Notes: a model not told the origin generated them from the letters alone. 64,000 bases of DNA from Hyaloscypha bicolor E (GCF_002865645.1 NW_020194624.1:1-64000); one strand, 5' to 3'; shown: positions 46,217 to 59,524, counted from the first letter of the stretch. A program made the numbers and translations.

Positions 46217-47580
46217 TTATACCAACTCCATCGCCCCCTCAATCGCAGCCTTGCTCCTGAGCTCTCCACCCTTAAACAGCTCAAGAGCCTCATACAAACG
46301 CGTCTTCGTGATCGGATCGGCCTCGATAGCCTTCTGCAATTCCGCTCCATTATTTGCCAGGTAGTCGATGCCGGTACTTGCAAGTTTTCCATCCCAGTCG
46401 GCTGCTGCCAACGGATCGGTCTTCGACAATTTTGCAAGACGGCTCGGAGTTGGGCCTGCGTTGAGATATGGGTGCATGGGCTTCGGTATACCTTCTCCTG
46501 GTTGCTTGCTGCCGTCGTAAGAGAGCTTGCTGAGTTGTGTGAGAACATCCGCTGAGATGGTGGCGTGGTGGCAACCCATTTCTCCGGCTGCCATTGCTTC
46601 CTTTGGGGATATGAAACTAGTCACACCAAGTCAGTTTCCCGACATATATTGCTTGAGGAGGAACAAGATACCTGGCCGACTTCACCATTGGCTGTTCCTT
46701 TCCAGTCTCCTTGTAAAGACGCTTATACGTCTCGAGAATCTGCACCATTCGCGCGGACATGGTGTGCTGTGTTGCAGGATCCTCGACATTGGGCCACAAA
46801 TTCAAATCAGCATGTGCTCGGACTTCTACATACAATCTCCCATCAGCATATGTCATTCAAAAAAACTCCGATCATGTTGAAACGGACCATTGTAGTAAGG
46901 ACTGATGTAAAGACATCCAGCCTGGCTAGCTGCGATAGCCTGCGGCAAACCGAATAGAGAAGTTCCCAGTGTCCGAATGCCATCTTTGAGAAGAATAGGT
47001 CCCGCGTTCATGGCGGGTCCAGTGCATGGGATCTTGATGCAGAACCGATCTTTGGAAATGCCGACCTGCTCGAACTCACGAGCGTAGCTGCGAGCATGTG
47101 CAACCACTTTCTCTATATCATATGCGTGGAAAGGCGAGGTTTGGAGAAGGACCCGTCCCTGGATGTTATCGATGTTTTGGGCGCAAAGGAGAACGCTCTG
47201 TGAGGCCTTTGTGTAAGCTTGGCTCACGAGGTTTTGATCCGATGGGGAGAAAAGCTGGGATGGGTGTGCGGAGAGCATACGATTCTGTCCAGGACTGCTT
47301 CCCACCCCTTGTCTTTGTATTCCCTCACGGCTTGCAGGAACATTTCGCGGTTTTCGGGAATGGACATCTGCTCGTTGACGAGGAGTTGGTTGCTTGTTTG
47401 GTTGTGTGGTTTGAAAGGGAGACTCTTCGCGAATGTCGGATCCATAGAGTCGACATCGACGTTCACTTCAAAAGTTAGAACTCACATTGCGTTTCTTCTG
47501 GGGAAAAACTTAAATAGGAGACTAGGCATACGCTGCTCCTCCAGCTTCTCGAGCCAGGTAATCGTTCCGACGCTCCCCAT
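46217..47580 (-). CDS. transaldolase-family protein
   Basis: Five exons (47532-47580, 47281-47465, 46888-47197, 46672-46825, 46217-46616) give 365 residues. Transaldolase moves a dihydroxyacetone unit between sugar phosphates in the non-oxidative pentose phosphate pathway, using a Schiff-base lysine. The predicted lysine is Lys133 in DRFCIKIPCTGP, after ASEF-like EFEQVGISK. Other hallmarks are LNVDVDSMDP, LCAQNIDNIQGRVLLQTSP, AIAASQAGCLYISPYYN and the C-terminal DPLAAADWDGKLAS. The third intron uses a weaker GTCCGT donor at 46887, and the acceptor at 47198 competes with one at AAAG just upstream; both keep frame. It belongs to a fungal transaldolase-like group distinct from the housekeeping enzyme, which is inference from wording. 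It is divergent from the sugar transporter. Confidence 0.85.
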
Positions 47581-48524
47581 CTTGTTGGTTTACTTTCTTG
47601 CAGGAAACAATAAATGGATTTTGGGTGGAGTCAATTCATTTTCTAATTATATTTCCATGGTCAAGACTTTTATAAGAGTTGTCAATAATTATTTATCACA
47701 TGATCAGTGCTCTTTGCCTGCACAGGTGTTAAAAATGCCACACACAGGGCAGAGAGGGGTAATGGGGGTGGTGGTGATCATTATCCGAAGACGGACTTGG
47801 CCCCGTACCCACCTTTATTGTGATAGGATGCCAACAGGCGACTGACTCCCCACAACTTAGTCCGAACAGCAGGTACAGCGTACTAGCGCACCTGACTGTG
47901 TTGCACACAGGGCATCGTGTAGTGACCTGTTCAGGGCCTCCAACCCCCATCCTTGGCCGAGTGGCTGAGCATGTCGAGGGTGGACTGCTCACTGTGCAGG
48001 TCAACAAGGCCGAAATCTTGCTGCACACAGGACACCACGCAATATTCCGAATAAAGTTCCTTGGCATTCCCGAGTGGCTGAACCTATCCGAGTGCACTAC
48101 ACAGGTCAATGTGGTGCGGAACCCGCCAACTCTCCTATCCTTGGCGAGCTAATGGACCACCTGTACAGGACAGACATGCTATTAGAATGTTCTTACTAAA
48201 TTTGGAATACCTAAATTCACTGTTGTAGCCCACGCACACAGGGCATAGCGGGGGAATCCTGGGGAACCCGGGGGTCTTTCTGGGGTGTGGAGATCCCAAC
48301 TGAAGTGGCAGCCTTCTCCACAACAACGGTTCCAAGTCTTATGCTGCGATTCGGAGACGTATCCGAGACAATGAGGGGTTCCCCGGCTTTCAAGAAACTA
48401 TTAAATCACCTCATTTCTGTTATTGCCAGCTTACAATTAAATTACCGATTCATTTTCACAGATATATAAGCTCAGTCTACACTGCTAGTTACTTCTCCTG
48501 ATCTGTAGCAGACAGACGCCAATC
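47581..48524. other. divergent promoter region with degenerate tandem repeats
   Basis: Between the transaldolase and the sugar transporter. A GCACACAGGGCA-type motif recurs at about 47740, 47905, 48021 and 48236, and the two middle units (about 115 bp each) align with GAGTGGCTGA and CAGGTCAA blocks. It looks like a decayed minisatellite or repeat remnant. Frames across it are not called. Confidence 0.45.
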
Positions 48525-50599
48525 ATGGCACACCCTTCTTCAGAACTTACCTTGAAAAAGGACACGACACTCCTCGAGCATGTCGAGGATCTCAAAGACC
48601 GCATCAATGTTGACTTTCAGCAGAACGTTAATGCAAAGTAACGCCCACATCACCCCTTCTTCCAAATTATTCCACATACTGATTATTCCCAGAATCTGCA
48701 ACCCCCTAGCCGGAATCTCAAAACAGGACCTCCTTGCACGTGTAGCTTCCTTCTGCGCCAGCTACGAACTCACCGACAAACTCTCCATCTTCGAAAAGGG
48801 GGCACTCGTGGCACAGAATCCAGATAGTTTCGAAAGCATCGACGAACTTGACGAAGAAGACAAGAGACATCTCCGACGCGAGGTAACTCATAAGTGGCAT
48901 CTTCCTCGCACTCTATACTTCACTATCGGTCTCTGCTCACTCGGCTCTGCCGTCCAAGGATGGGACAACACCGGTGCCAACGGGGCCAATCTTTCCTTTC
49001 CCGAGGAGTTTGGCATTGCGCATAATACATGGCTAGTGGGTTTCATTAATGCAGCACCCACGATCTCCGGGCTCTTTGCAGCCTGGGCTGCCGATCCACT
49101 GAACAACATGATGGGCCGCCGCGGCGTCATATTCTTCACGGGCCTTTTCTGCGTCTTTCCTGTTCTCGCCCAAGCGTTCACGCAGAATTGGTGGGGCCTA
49201 CTACTTACACGTCTCATCATGGGGATCGGGCTGGGAATCAAGATCACTACTATTCCGATCATGACTTCTGAGGTGGTGCCCGCTACGATAAGAGGCGGAC
49301 TTGTTATGAGTTTCCAACTCTGGGTTGCGTTCGGGATTTTGGTTGGGTTTTGCTCGAATCTAATTTTTCATGATATTGGGAGGTTGGCGTGGAGGTTTCA
49401 GCTCGGTGCTGCTTTTGCTCCTGCCATACCTATCCTGATCCTCGTCTGGTACTGCCCAGGTTCGTCGCCCCTCAACCACCAACATCTCAAATTCAATGAT
49501 TCCAATAAACATTAGAGTCTCCACGTTGGCTTCTGAAGAAGTACCGCATCAAGGAGTCATTCGAGTCCTTCTGCCGTCTCCGTAACACCGAAGTCATGGC
49601 AGCACGAGACCTAGTATGTTCCAATCCCTATCTCCCCATAATCTATCAACTAAACAATATCCAGTATTACGCATACAACCAATTCATCGTCGAAGAAGAA
49701 GTCTTCGGCGGCTCTTCCTTCCTCACCCGCTTCACCGAACTCTTCACCGTCCCGCGAATCCGGCGCGCCACAATAGGCGGCGCTATCGTGATGACCGCCC
49801 AGCAGTTCTCCGGAATCAACATCATGGCTTTCTACTCCTCGACCATCTTCGCACAAGCGGGATATGACAGCAAACACACCCTCCTCGCATCCTTCGGCTT
49901 CGGACTCGTGAATTTCGTCTTTGCTTTCCCAGCTATATGGACAATTGATACCTTTGGCCGCCGTAATCTCCTCCTTTTCACTTTCCCGAATATGGCATGG
50001 TGCTTGGTTGCTGGAGGATGCTGTTTTCTGCTACCAGAAGAATCGGCGGCGAGATTGCCACTTATTGCTTTCTTTGTTTATCTTTTTACGGCGTTTTACT
50101 CACCCGGTAGGAAAATCGCTTAATTTACCCCTTTTCCGAGCCCGTTTAAGATTACTCACTAACAAAACAAATTTCAGGTATTGGTCCCGTCCCGAACGTC
50201 TACGCAGCAGAATGCTTCCCTCTCTCGCACCGCGAAATCGGCGCCGCGTCATGCATCTTCGTCAACAACGCGCTCTCCAGTATCCTAGGCCTGACTTTCC
50301 CTTCTTTGCTGGCCGGGATCACTCCCAGTGGAGCATTCGGTTTCTACGCGGGTTTGAATATGCTAGCATTCGTCATTATCTTTTTCTTCCTCCCCGAGAC
50401 TAAGCAACGCACTCTCGAAGAACTAGATTACATCTTCGGCGTCCCGACCCGTCGACACGCAGCGTATTATTCTTTCACCTGGCTGCCGTGGGCTGTGAAA
50501 CGGCATGTTCTGTTTCAGGGGAAGGCGAGTTTGGAACCGTTGTATCATCTTGAGGGGTTTGAGGGGAGGAATATGGGAGAGGCTGGGGCTTGGCATTAA
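48525..50599 (+). CDS. MFS sugar transporter
   Basis: Five exons (48525-48637, 48693-49459, 49516-49613, 49665-50106, 50178-50599) with introns of 51-71 nt give 613 residues, a typical size for a 12-helix major facilitator. A hydrophilic N-terminus of about 130 residues precedes TM1. Signature pieces are VQGWDNTGANGANLSFPEEF after TM1, DPLNNMMGRRG (the loop 2-3 motif), PESPRWLL at the start of the central loop, and LPETKQRTLEELDYIFG after TM12. The GWDNTGANGANLSFP wording is that of a fungal MFS sugar/polyol subgroup whose substrates are not settled. It is a plasma-membrane protein. It shares the 944-bp upstream region with the divergent transaldolase, so the two may be co-regulated. Confidence 0.9.
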
Positions 50600-50915
50600 T
50601 TAGGTTTGAAGTGGATTGGGGGGAAATTGGAAAGTACGGGGTGTGAGGCGGGCAAGGGAGTGAGGGAGGTAAGGTAAGGTCTTGGATCACAGCCAAATGC
50701 AATGGCCAGATGCGATGGCCGCAGAATTCAACAGTTTTAGTCACAGTTGAATGCGACAATTGTCCCAACCCGAGGAAACTGCATTTAGGATTTGTCTTCT
50801 GTACAAGAAATCGACTTCTGTTACAATTTGAGCATTGAACCATGCTTGGTGCAAAGGGTTTGCGACGGACTATCTCAAAAATAGACTCTATACAAGCGTC
50901 AAGGTCAGCAGTTCG
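50600..50915. other. intergenic, nothing recognised
   Basis: Spacer between the transporter stop and the HET relic; purine-rich at its left end. Confidence 0.5.
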
Positions 50916-51945
50916 CTATCTTTGAACCATGTTTCCCTGGCATCCCCGCATCTCCATCCAAATCGAAAACGAATACTCCAATACGTGATAATTTTTTCCA
51001 GAAGGCTTTAGGAGCAAGCCTTTATATTCAATAATCCGCAAGTACCACAATGAGCCATCGGCAGCCTCCACAAGCTCCGGTTGAAAATCCAACAGAGCAA
51101 AACCGACTCGTTGCTCACCAACTGCTCCCCAAAGCTCGTTAGTGCCTTTCCGTCGAGCTTGTTTTATGTGACCACAGAGCGTGATTTTCCCACTCGAAAC
51201 AGCCCCTGTCTTATCCGGCCGCACCGTAACTGTCCCAACCTCAAGAATCTCTACAAGCGGGCAAGGATGTTCCATTGAGATGCTGTGTACGCAGTAGATT
51301 GGCCCTTGGGAGTCGGAAAATCAGCCATGACCAGGTCGGGGCTATGAATATGGACGGTCGATATCAAAGCGGATAAGGACGATGCCACATCAGCCCCAAA
51401 CAAAGCGTTTCCTTCCAAAGACCGGCGAGATACAAGTCACCTGTCAAATCGCGAAATTTCCTGGCAAGACCGGAAAGTGTCAGCAGTCTGTCGCGGCAAT
51501 AGGTAAGAACGCGGCGATAGTAATCCAGCGAGACTTAGGTCCAAATGGCTTTCAGGGTCTCGGAACTGTTGTTCTGAACCTTTGTTTTCCATTGCCACGC
51601 CTCCTGAGAATTGGCTGGTGTGCCCGCGATCTTGAGGAATAAATCTAGTAGACGTGCTGAGCCGATGCCGTGCGGTGGTGCTTCGGTTTGGTATTACCAA
51701 GATAGCGTACCCGCGCTGTATATCAGGAACCTTGGAGACAGAAAGCGCTCTTGGAGTACTGAAGCTCTTTGGTTATGTGGCTAGTCCCATGGGTCGTAGG
51801 CGTTTTGTACACAAGGGAGATAGTCCCGATGCGTAAGTCGGGGAGATGAAGAGGAAGACTAATGTTGTTCACGATATACGACGATAAGGGACCCTTGGTA
51901 AAGCTCGATGAGGTAGCAGTGACGAAGATAGTGAGATTAGAGTTC
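50916..51945 (-). pseudogene. relic of a third HET-domain gene
   Basis: The minus strand carries consecutive pieces of a HET protein. In order they are ISLPLHLPDLR, RASVLQERFLSPRFL (the usual RGWVLQERLLSPR block), DYYRRVLTYCRDRLLTLSG, ARKFRDLTGDLYLAGLWKE, YRPSIFIAPTWSW (the usual RAPSWSWAS block) and the C-terminal VEILEVGTVTVRP. In-frame stops interrupt it near 51702, 51532 and 51364, and a frame change occurs near 51280. The N-terminal HET blocks (ALSYCWG, WIDxLCIxQ) are missing beyond about 51945. It is dead and truncated, and belongs to a different HET subgroup from the two intact genes. Confidence 0.75.
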
Positions 51946-52526
51946 AACTGCCATCTCAAAAATACCCCCTTCTAAAGAACACACATTGTCACAAGGACCG
52001 ATCCGACATTTTGGATTCAAGTGCAGCTTCAACCAAACCTCAGCCATAACTCCTTTCTCGTCGGAGAATAACGATCCTTTAAGATCCCGAGAACTACTAC
52101 ATCATTAGTTAAGCCCTAAGAGGAGCGCACACAAACACAAACGAGACTCACAAGACATTGCTTCTTTTTGCATTTGCGGCTGTCTTGGAAGCCTGAGAGC
52201 CAACTCTACATTTCGCACAAAGGTCGGTATATCTGAAAATTACAAATCAGCAAGAAGGTCCCAAAAATCCAGGAGACGCCAAGTGCGACATACAATTGTT
52301 AGGTCTCTTGAAAGTTTCGGAGGTCTCCTCGATCATTCTTCGTGCAAGCTCTTGCTGGACCTCCTTTTCTTCGATCCTTCAACGGCAGCGGTCTCGGTTT
52401 TGATAGGTAGGCCGTGATCTAGAAATTGAACTGAGAGTTTTCCTTGCTATGTGATCTGATTTCCAGGTTTGGTAGTTTGCGGCCAGGAATAGAAGCTGAT
52501 GTCGGTGATTGGGGCTATTGGACTCG
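51946..52526. other. intergenic, nothing recognised
   Basis: The N-terminal half of the HET relic is not found here. GC-balanced until the repeat block begins at about 52527. Confidence 0.45.
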
Positions 52527-52780
52527 CAGTGTGTCAAATGATTTAGTTTGATTTAATTATAGCCTCTAAATTGAATTAAATCAAGTCAAAATCTACTTAA
52601 TTATTTAGTCACGTAACCGTGCACGTGCGCTCGGAGGTTCGAAAGCGAAATGAGGCTGAAATAAGGTTTAGGCTAGCCAATATCCGGTATCCATTAAGGC
52701 CTCCTTACTAAATTGGGTATTGCGCCACTTGGTAAGCGAAGCGGCGCGAGCCGAAAGTACTAGAACCTATTCGATTTTCT
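52527..52780 (+). repeat. left end of a third hAT-type family member
   Basis: Starts CAGTGTGTCAAATGATTTAG, matching the ends of the 25345 and 26622 elements, and contains CACGTG and a TTGGTAAGCGA block also found in the 26622 copy. No right end or 8-bp duplication (candidate TGGACTCG) was found, so it is truncated or buried in the AT-rich block. Confidence 0.6.
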
Positions 52781-53101
52781 AGTAATTTCTCGCTACCTTA
52801 TAAATCTTATTATTATAAATAAAATAGCTAAAAATAAGTCCTCTCATAAATAAATACTTTAATATTAGGGGATTGTATCTAATTAGAAGCGTATTAAAGA
52901 ATCTTCTAAATTCTAGAGAATTTATATATAAATAAGTAATTTTCCTCAAGTTACTTACTTTTTCTCTTACTTTATATATAAATATCTCAATAACTATAGC
53001 TCTAATTAAGAACCTTTCAATTATAAATCTACTTATTTTTAATCGATATATTCGAAAATATTTCAATAATCTTTAATTAATCTTAATATTCTTTAAAATA
53101 G

Positions 53102-53386
53102 TATTAGTATAGCTATTCCTTTGGGAGTTACATATGTAGTTACGGGATACGGGATACGGGACATGAGTAATGGGACATGGGATACAGGATATGGTTATAT
53201 AACCTCGCATTCCATTAGTAATTTGACTAGTAAACTAGATCCCTTTAGGCTTAGCAGATTTAGAGATTATATATTAATACTATAATACTATAATCCCTAC
53301 TTCTGAATAATAATAACTTTACTAACCTTATATAAATAGCATTCTATAATTATATAATAGTACTATATATTACTAGTAAACTAATA
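53102..53386 (+). repeat. 5-prime LTR (285 bp)
   Basis: Begins TATTAGTATAGC and ends AAACTAATA, probably TGTTAG...CAACA before C-to-T change. Contains tandem TACGGGA heptamers near 53140. Confidence 0.88.
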
Positions 53387-56300
53387 CTAATTAGTTTATA
53401 TATATAGATTAGAGAATAGAATCTTTTGAACTAAAGAAGTATCCGGTAGCCTATAGCAAAATTAAACTAGTCTATATTAAAGGAGGGAATTACCTATTAA
53501 CTCTATAAAGTATCCGGTAGCCTAAGAGAGAAAATAGCTAGCTCTTGCCAAGAACTAATAATTATTCTATTAAAAGGAGAAATTACTTATTAACTCTATA
53601 AAGTATCCGGTAGCCTAAGAGAGAAGACTCTAGTTCTTATTAATTAATAAATAATTAGCTATTTAACTATCTATCTATTTAATTATCTATTATTCTTTAA
53701 AGCTAACTTCTTTTAGCCCCAAGACTATCTTCTTGGAATCCATCTTTTCTACTTATATAATACCCATATTTATAGGATACTCTCTCCGGAATATATACTT
53801 TATATATGCCCTTGAAACTCTTTAACTACTACTTTGATTTTACTATTAAATTAAGTCCTTTGAGCTTCAGACCTTCCCGGAATCATAATATTTTATTTCC
53901 TAAATTTCTCGTTATAGACGAAATATTTAAGGGCAAAATATTTACTTTAATACCCTTAATATTCCTAGATATCTGGGGCATCTGGTATCTGAACCAGATA
54001 TCTGATATCTGAACTAGATATCTAATATCTAAACCAGATATCTGGATACCTTTACTACCGAACCCTTTCTATAAACTTACTACAAACTACCTTATCTTTA
54101 AACCTCTCTTATTACGAATTACATATATATTAAGAAGGGCTTGACCCTAGGAGTTTAGTATAGTAGAACTATAGGATAAATACATATAGGTAAAGAAGTA
54201 GAAAAGCAGTATTAACCTAATTACCTATAGTAATAAGGAAGTCCTAAACTACCTTAATACTAGACCATTCTAGTATAAGATAAAGAAGTTAACTAATAAT
54301 AATCTCTGGGAATTATTTAAGGAGGATTTTAGTAATTTTAATCTTAAAATATTTAATTATCTAGATTAATATATACTATATAAATTATAAGCTACTTTAT
54401 AATATAATAATATTTATATTAAATAAAATAATAAGAGACTTACTATTATATAGTTCTTAGTTAATACTATTTAGAAAGAAAAGTAATATATCTAGACTAT
54501 AGCTAATATTATTACTATTAGACTAGACCTTAATATAGGTCCTATTACTTTATTATATATATTTCTTAATAATAGTATTATAAGAAATTAATAAACTAAA
54601 TTAATTATTACTTATATTTCTTTATTACCTATAATTACTCTTACTAGTACTAGACTATAAAAAGCTAATAGTAACGGATTTCTACTACTTCTATTACTTT
54701 TACTATCTTTAAATAGCCCTTTAGCTAGCTCTCTTATTATAAAGCTAATTAGAAAAATAGTAAAGATATATATTAAGATATAGAAATATAATAGAACTAA
54801 TAGTAGTTTCGACTAAAAACTTGCTATTTTCCTTAATATCTACTAATATATAAAGCTTTTATAAGAGGTATTAGTAAGAGCTTTTCTTACTATATTAAAA
54901 GAACTAGTATAAGATTACTTTTATAATAACTAGTTCTCTTAATATATATATAAAAAGGCCTATATAAATATTTATAGCTTCTTTAAAGTCCTTAGTTTCT
55001 AATATTAAAACTTAGATAAATAAAATACTATTATAATAGTAATTATAATAGCTTAATACTTTAAAAAACAATATTTAAGCTTATCTAGTTACTAATTAAT
55101 AACTTATATAAATTATAATATAAACTAGTACTTATTCTATAAAATACCAAATTTCTATATAATAAGATTATTACTTCTTATTAAGATATACTAGTATATT
55201 AATATATAGTTTCGGATTCTTTTCCTAATCTTAGCTAACTTATTAATAAGCTCTAATTATCTATTACTATTTATAAGAAGAAATAATAGATTAATACCGA
55301 GATTCTCTTTACTAATTAATAATACTATTCTTAAAATTCTCTAAATTACTATCTATTCGGAAATTATTAATATAGACCTAGTTATAACTTTAGAACCCGT
55401 AATAATTACTTTAAGTCCCGTAACTATAATAATTATACTCCGAAATTATATTTTATATATAAGAGATCTAAATACTACTTATAGAAATATATACTAGAGA
55501 AATAAAAGACTAAGAAGACTTGATTTAAGAATAGAAATATTTATTAATTTAGATCCCGAAATACCTATAACTTTAATAAATACTTTAGTAATACTTATAT
55601 ATAGTATATTACCGAATTTAAAGAAAAAGAGAATAATAAAAGTAATAAGAATAAACTAATAAGTAATACTTTTAAAGCCTTATTAGCAGAAATAAATAAA
55701 GGAAAGAAATATTACTTTAATTCCTACTTTATTTCTATTAAGAGCTTTCTAGCTATTCCTATAGCCCCTATTTCTATTATTCCTATAACTAATACCCTTA
55801 TAAATAATCTTACTTTCCTTTCTCTTATATACTAGATAATAGATAAAAACCATATCTTGAAACTTATTAAATAAATAGAAAATACCTAGATATTTATAAT
55901 TAATAATATATTAAGATATAATATATATTACTTTTATAAAATTATAATTAATACTAGAGCTTCTAGATTCTTAATTACTAGTTCTAACTAATTCCAAGCT
56001 TTATAGCAAACTAATAATAGTATCTAACTTAATAAAACTACTAAAGATCAAGTTAATATCTAGTTTAGTATTAGATTTATATTTTCTATTAGATTTATAA
56101 TAGTAAGAATACTAATTAGATAAATATAATTCTATATTATATTTATAAAGATTTTATTTTTATTTAGCTTAGCTAATATAAATAAGCTAGAAGTCTATTT
56201 TAATAATCTTACTAATTATCTCATTATTTCTAATAAATGCTTTATATTTATAATATAATATTTTAAATACTTTTTTTTATTTTAGAATACTATTTTATAA

Positions 56301-59234
56301 AGCTTTATTTCCGAATTCTTTACTTATAACTCCTGCTTTTTTATAGAAATCAAATTATAATATTTATACTATTATTTTAGTTATTTATCTATTAGTAAGC
56401 TTTAAAATATACTAGAATAAGCAGGCTATAATATTAATATAGAAGCCTTTAAATACTTTATAAAATACTATAAATAATACTAGAAATTCGAATAATTACC
56501 GAAATAATTTAAGTTTAATTTAAGAAATAATATTAGCTTTAATTATTCTATTATTATTAATATTTTCTATATTTCTAGTAAGTCTATACTCTATATTATT
56601 AATAAAGGTACTAGATATTAAGCCAGCTAATAGCTTTAAAATATTAGTATATTATATACTTAAAATATCCTAAAGTAATATTAGATTAATACCTATTTAA
56701 GCCTTCCTAATTAGATTATAGTAAATACTAGAAAGCAGTTTACTAATAAGAAGTTTACTTAGCTTATAAATACTATAGGAACTAAGGTTAAAATCATTTC
56801 TATAGAAGCTTATAATTCCGTCGGAATTATAAAATATTACTATAGCCTAATTTAATATACTTATCTTATTATTATAGCCGAAATTAATAGAATTAATAAG
56901 GATATTATATTTCAAATAACTTTTAAGGCTATTAATAATTCTGCTAGACCTAATAGTATTATCCTAACTCTTTTAATTTATAGTACTTTATCCCAAATAA
57001 CTAAATATAATATTCTATTACTAATTATATTATAGTAATTAGTAGTATTCAAGAAAGTAATAGTAGAAATTTAGAAGCTTTAAGCTAGATATTAGATTAT
57101 AAATACCCTAAATATCCGAAATAGTTCTAGTACTACTAATATTTATAAACTTCTCTTGAATTCGAATATTCTTATATAATATAAAGGGAATACTAATTAA
57201 CCTAGTAATTAAGATAGGCTATATAAGCTAGTAGCTATTAATAGAAAGAACTATATACTAGTTCTACTATATAGTAATACTACTTTTTACTTAATCTCTA
57301 TAAAGCCCTTTTATATAAGGGATATTAAAGTTATTACTAATAGTTCCGAACCTGAACTTATTCCCGAATTCTATAATAAAGCCAAAGGTAATATAGGTAT
57401 GATTTCTTCTATTATTTCTACTATTTTACTAAAGTATAATAAAGGATATCCTTATAAGAATACGGATATTACGGTATTCCTATAAGATAATAACCTATAT
57501 AAGAACTCCCGTTAAGTTAAAATTACTAGCTTTCTAGAAAAGAGTATATTTAAGATTATTTCTAGATCTTAGATACTAAAGGAAATATATATTTTTAATT
57601 CCCGGTTTATTAATAAGATCAAGAATAAAGATATAAAGAGAGAGCTTAAGAAGTTGAGACTAGTTATCTAGGCTTATAATAATAGTAAGAAATATATAAT
57701 ATTAATATAATTACCTATTTTTTAATATATTAGCTAAAGAATTATTCTTAGTATTACTACTATAATAATAAATACTATAGAGCTATATTTATATAATATC
57801 TCGCAAGCTTATATCTAATTAATAACCTTACTTAACTATAATTTTTATATTAATTTACTTTATAAGCTTACTAGAAAGCTAAATCTAAATAATAATTCGG
57901 TTCTAAAGGTTATAAAACTATTATATAATATATAGGAAGCTAGAAACTACTAATTTAAGACTTATTATTTCTACTATATTAATAAGCTTTCTATAGAATA
58001 ATTAACTTATAACTCTTGTCTTTTCTATAGTAAGTAATTCTTCGGAATTATTAGCCTTTAAACTAATAATACTCTATTTATTAGAACTAATAATTTTATA
58101 AAGATAGAATAACTAAAGCTCTAAAAGGCTAAATTCTTAACTAAGGAATATAAATGCCTTATTATTAACTATAATCTCAAGTTTAATAAAGGTATTATCT
58201 ATATAGATACTACTAAAATTACTCTTATATAGAAATACTAGTATAAGAACCTCCGAACCATTTCTATAAAGAATACTATTACTATAAGTAGTAGAAGTAC
58301 TATTTATTAAGATCTCTTTATTAAGAACTAATATATTACCTAATATACTAGAGAAATATATATTATATTAGTCTATTAACCAGAAGCTTTATATAACCTA
58401 TTAATTATGGCTCAGGCTATTAAACCCTCGGAATCTAATATAAAGGCACTTAATAAGTATATTTAATAGCAAATTAAGAATATTACTAGAGAACTAAGAT
58501 TCATAAAGCTAATAAAGAAATTCTTATATTTAATTATTTTTACAGATACTTTATTTATAAATAATAGAGATCTCTTCTCCTAAATCGGATATATTCTAGT
58601 TCTAGTAAATAGAACTAGATATACTAATATTATTTACTAGTTCTTTACTAAATATAAGAGAATTACTAGAAGTATTCTAGTTTTAGAACTCTATAATATA
58701 GCTTATAGTTTTAATATAGGCGCTTTAGTTAAATCTATAATTAATAAAGTACTAGAAATAGAACTACTACTAGTAATCTATACGGATTCAAAGTCATTAT
58801 ACGAATGCCTTATTAAATTGGGAACTATTCGGAAAAAGTATCTAATAATTAATATAATATACCTTTACCAGATATATGAATAACGAGAGATTATAGAAGT
58901 TAAATAAATTAAGGGAGAATTAAATCCTGCTAATTCTATAACGAAATCGAAGCTAATAAATACTTTCAAGTATCTAATTAATACGAATACTATATAATTA
59001 GATATAGAGAAATAAATCGAATACGGATAGGGCAGGAAATAGATATATAGGATAGGAGAATATTATAGAAGGAGAAGTTATATATAAAAGGCTATAGCCT
59101 TTAGTATATAACTAAAATCTCAAAAGCAATATAGATATATAGAATGTTTGGGAAATCTGGTACTAGGCCGGATTAGGGAATTTATATATAATCGGAGAGA
59201 GATACTATTTTTCGTATTTTTAGAGAGTTTCTAG

Positions 59235-59519
59235 TATTAGTATAGCTATTCTTTTGGGAGTTACATATATAATCACGGGATACGGAATACGGGATATAGG
59301 TAATAAGATATGGAATACGGGATATAGTTATATAACCTTGTATCCCATTAGTAACTCGACTAGTAGACTAGACCCCTTTAGGCTTAGCAGATTTAGGGAT
59401 CGCATATTAATACTATAATACTATAATCCCTACTTCTGAATAATAATAACTTTACTAACCTTATGCAAATAGTATTTTACGATTATATAATAGTACTATA
59501 TATTACTAGTGAACCAATA
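59235..59519 (+). repeat. 3-prime LTR (285 bp)
   Basis: Same length as the 5-prime LTR. Differences I see are mainly C/T and G/A (for example GAACCAATA against AAACTAATA), the pattern expected of RIP. Confidence 0.88.
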
Positions 59520-59524
59520 AATAG

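Larger units (their letters stand above)
53102..59519 (+). mobile_element. Ty1/copia LTR retrotransposon, 6418 bp, mutationally inactivated
   Basis: Two 285-bp LTRs flank an internal region, and AATAG is duplicated exactly outside (53097-53101 and 59520-59524). Plus-strand translation near 58540-58990 gives recognisable copia RNase H pieces: FTDASFANN-like text, GYILVL, the TRSILALELY stretch, YTDSKSLYECL and the ADAMTKSK-like end. RNase H at the 3-prime end puts integrase before reverse transcriptase, the copia order. The whole element is TpA-rich and full of stops, consistent with RIP. Near its left end, a 17-base motif AAGTATCCGGTAGCCTA recurs at 53437, 53508 and 53601, and GATATCTG repeats fill 53965-54050. 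It has no coding capacity left. Confidence 0.9.
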
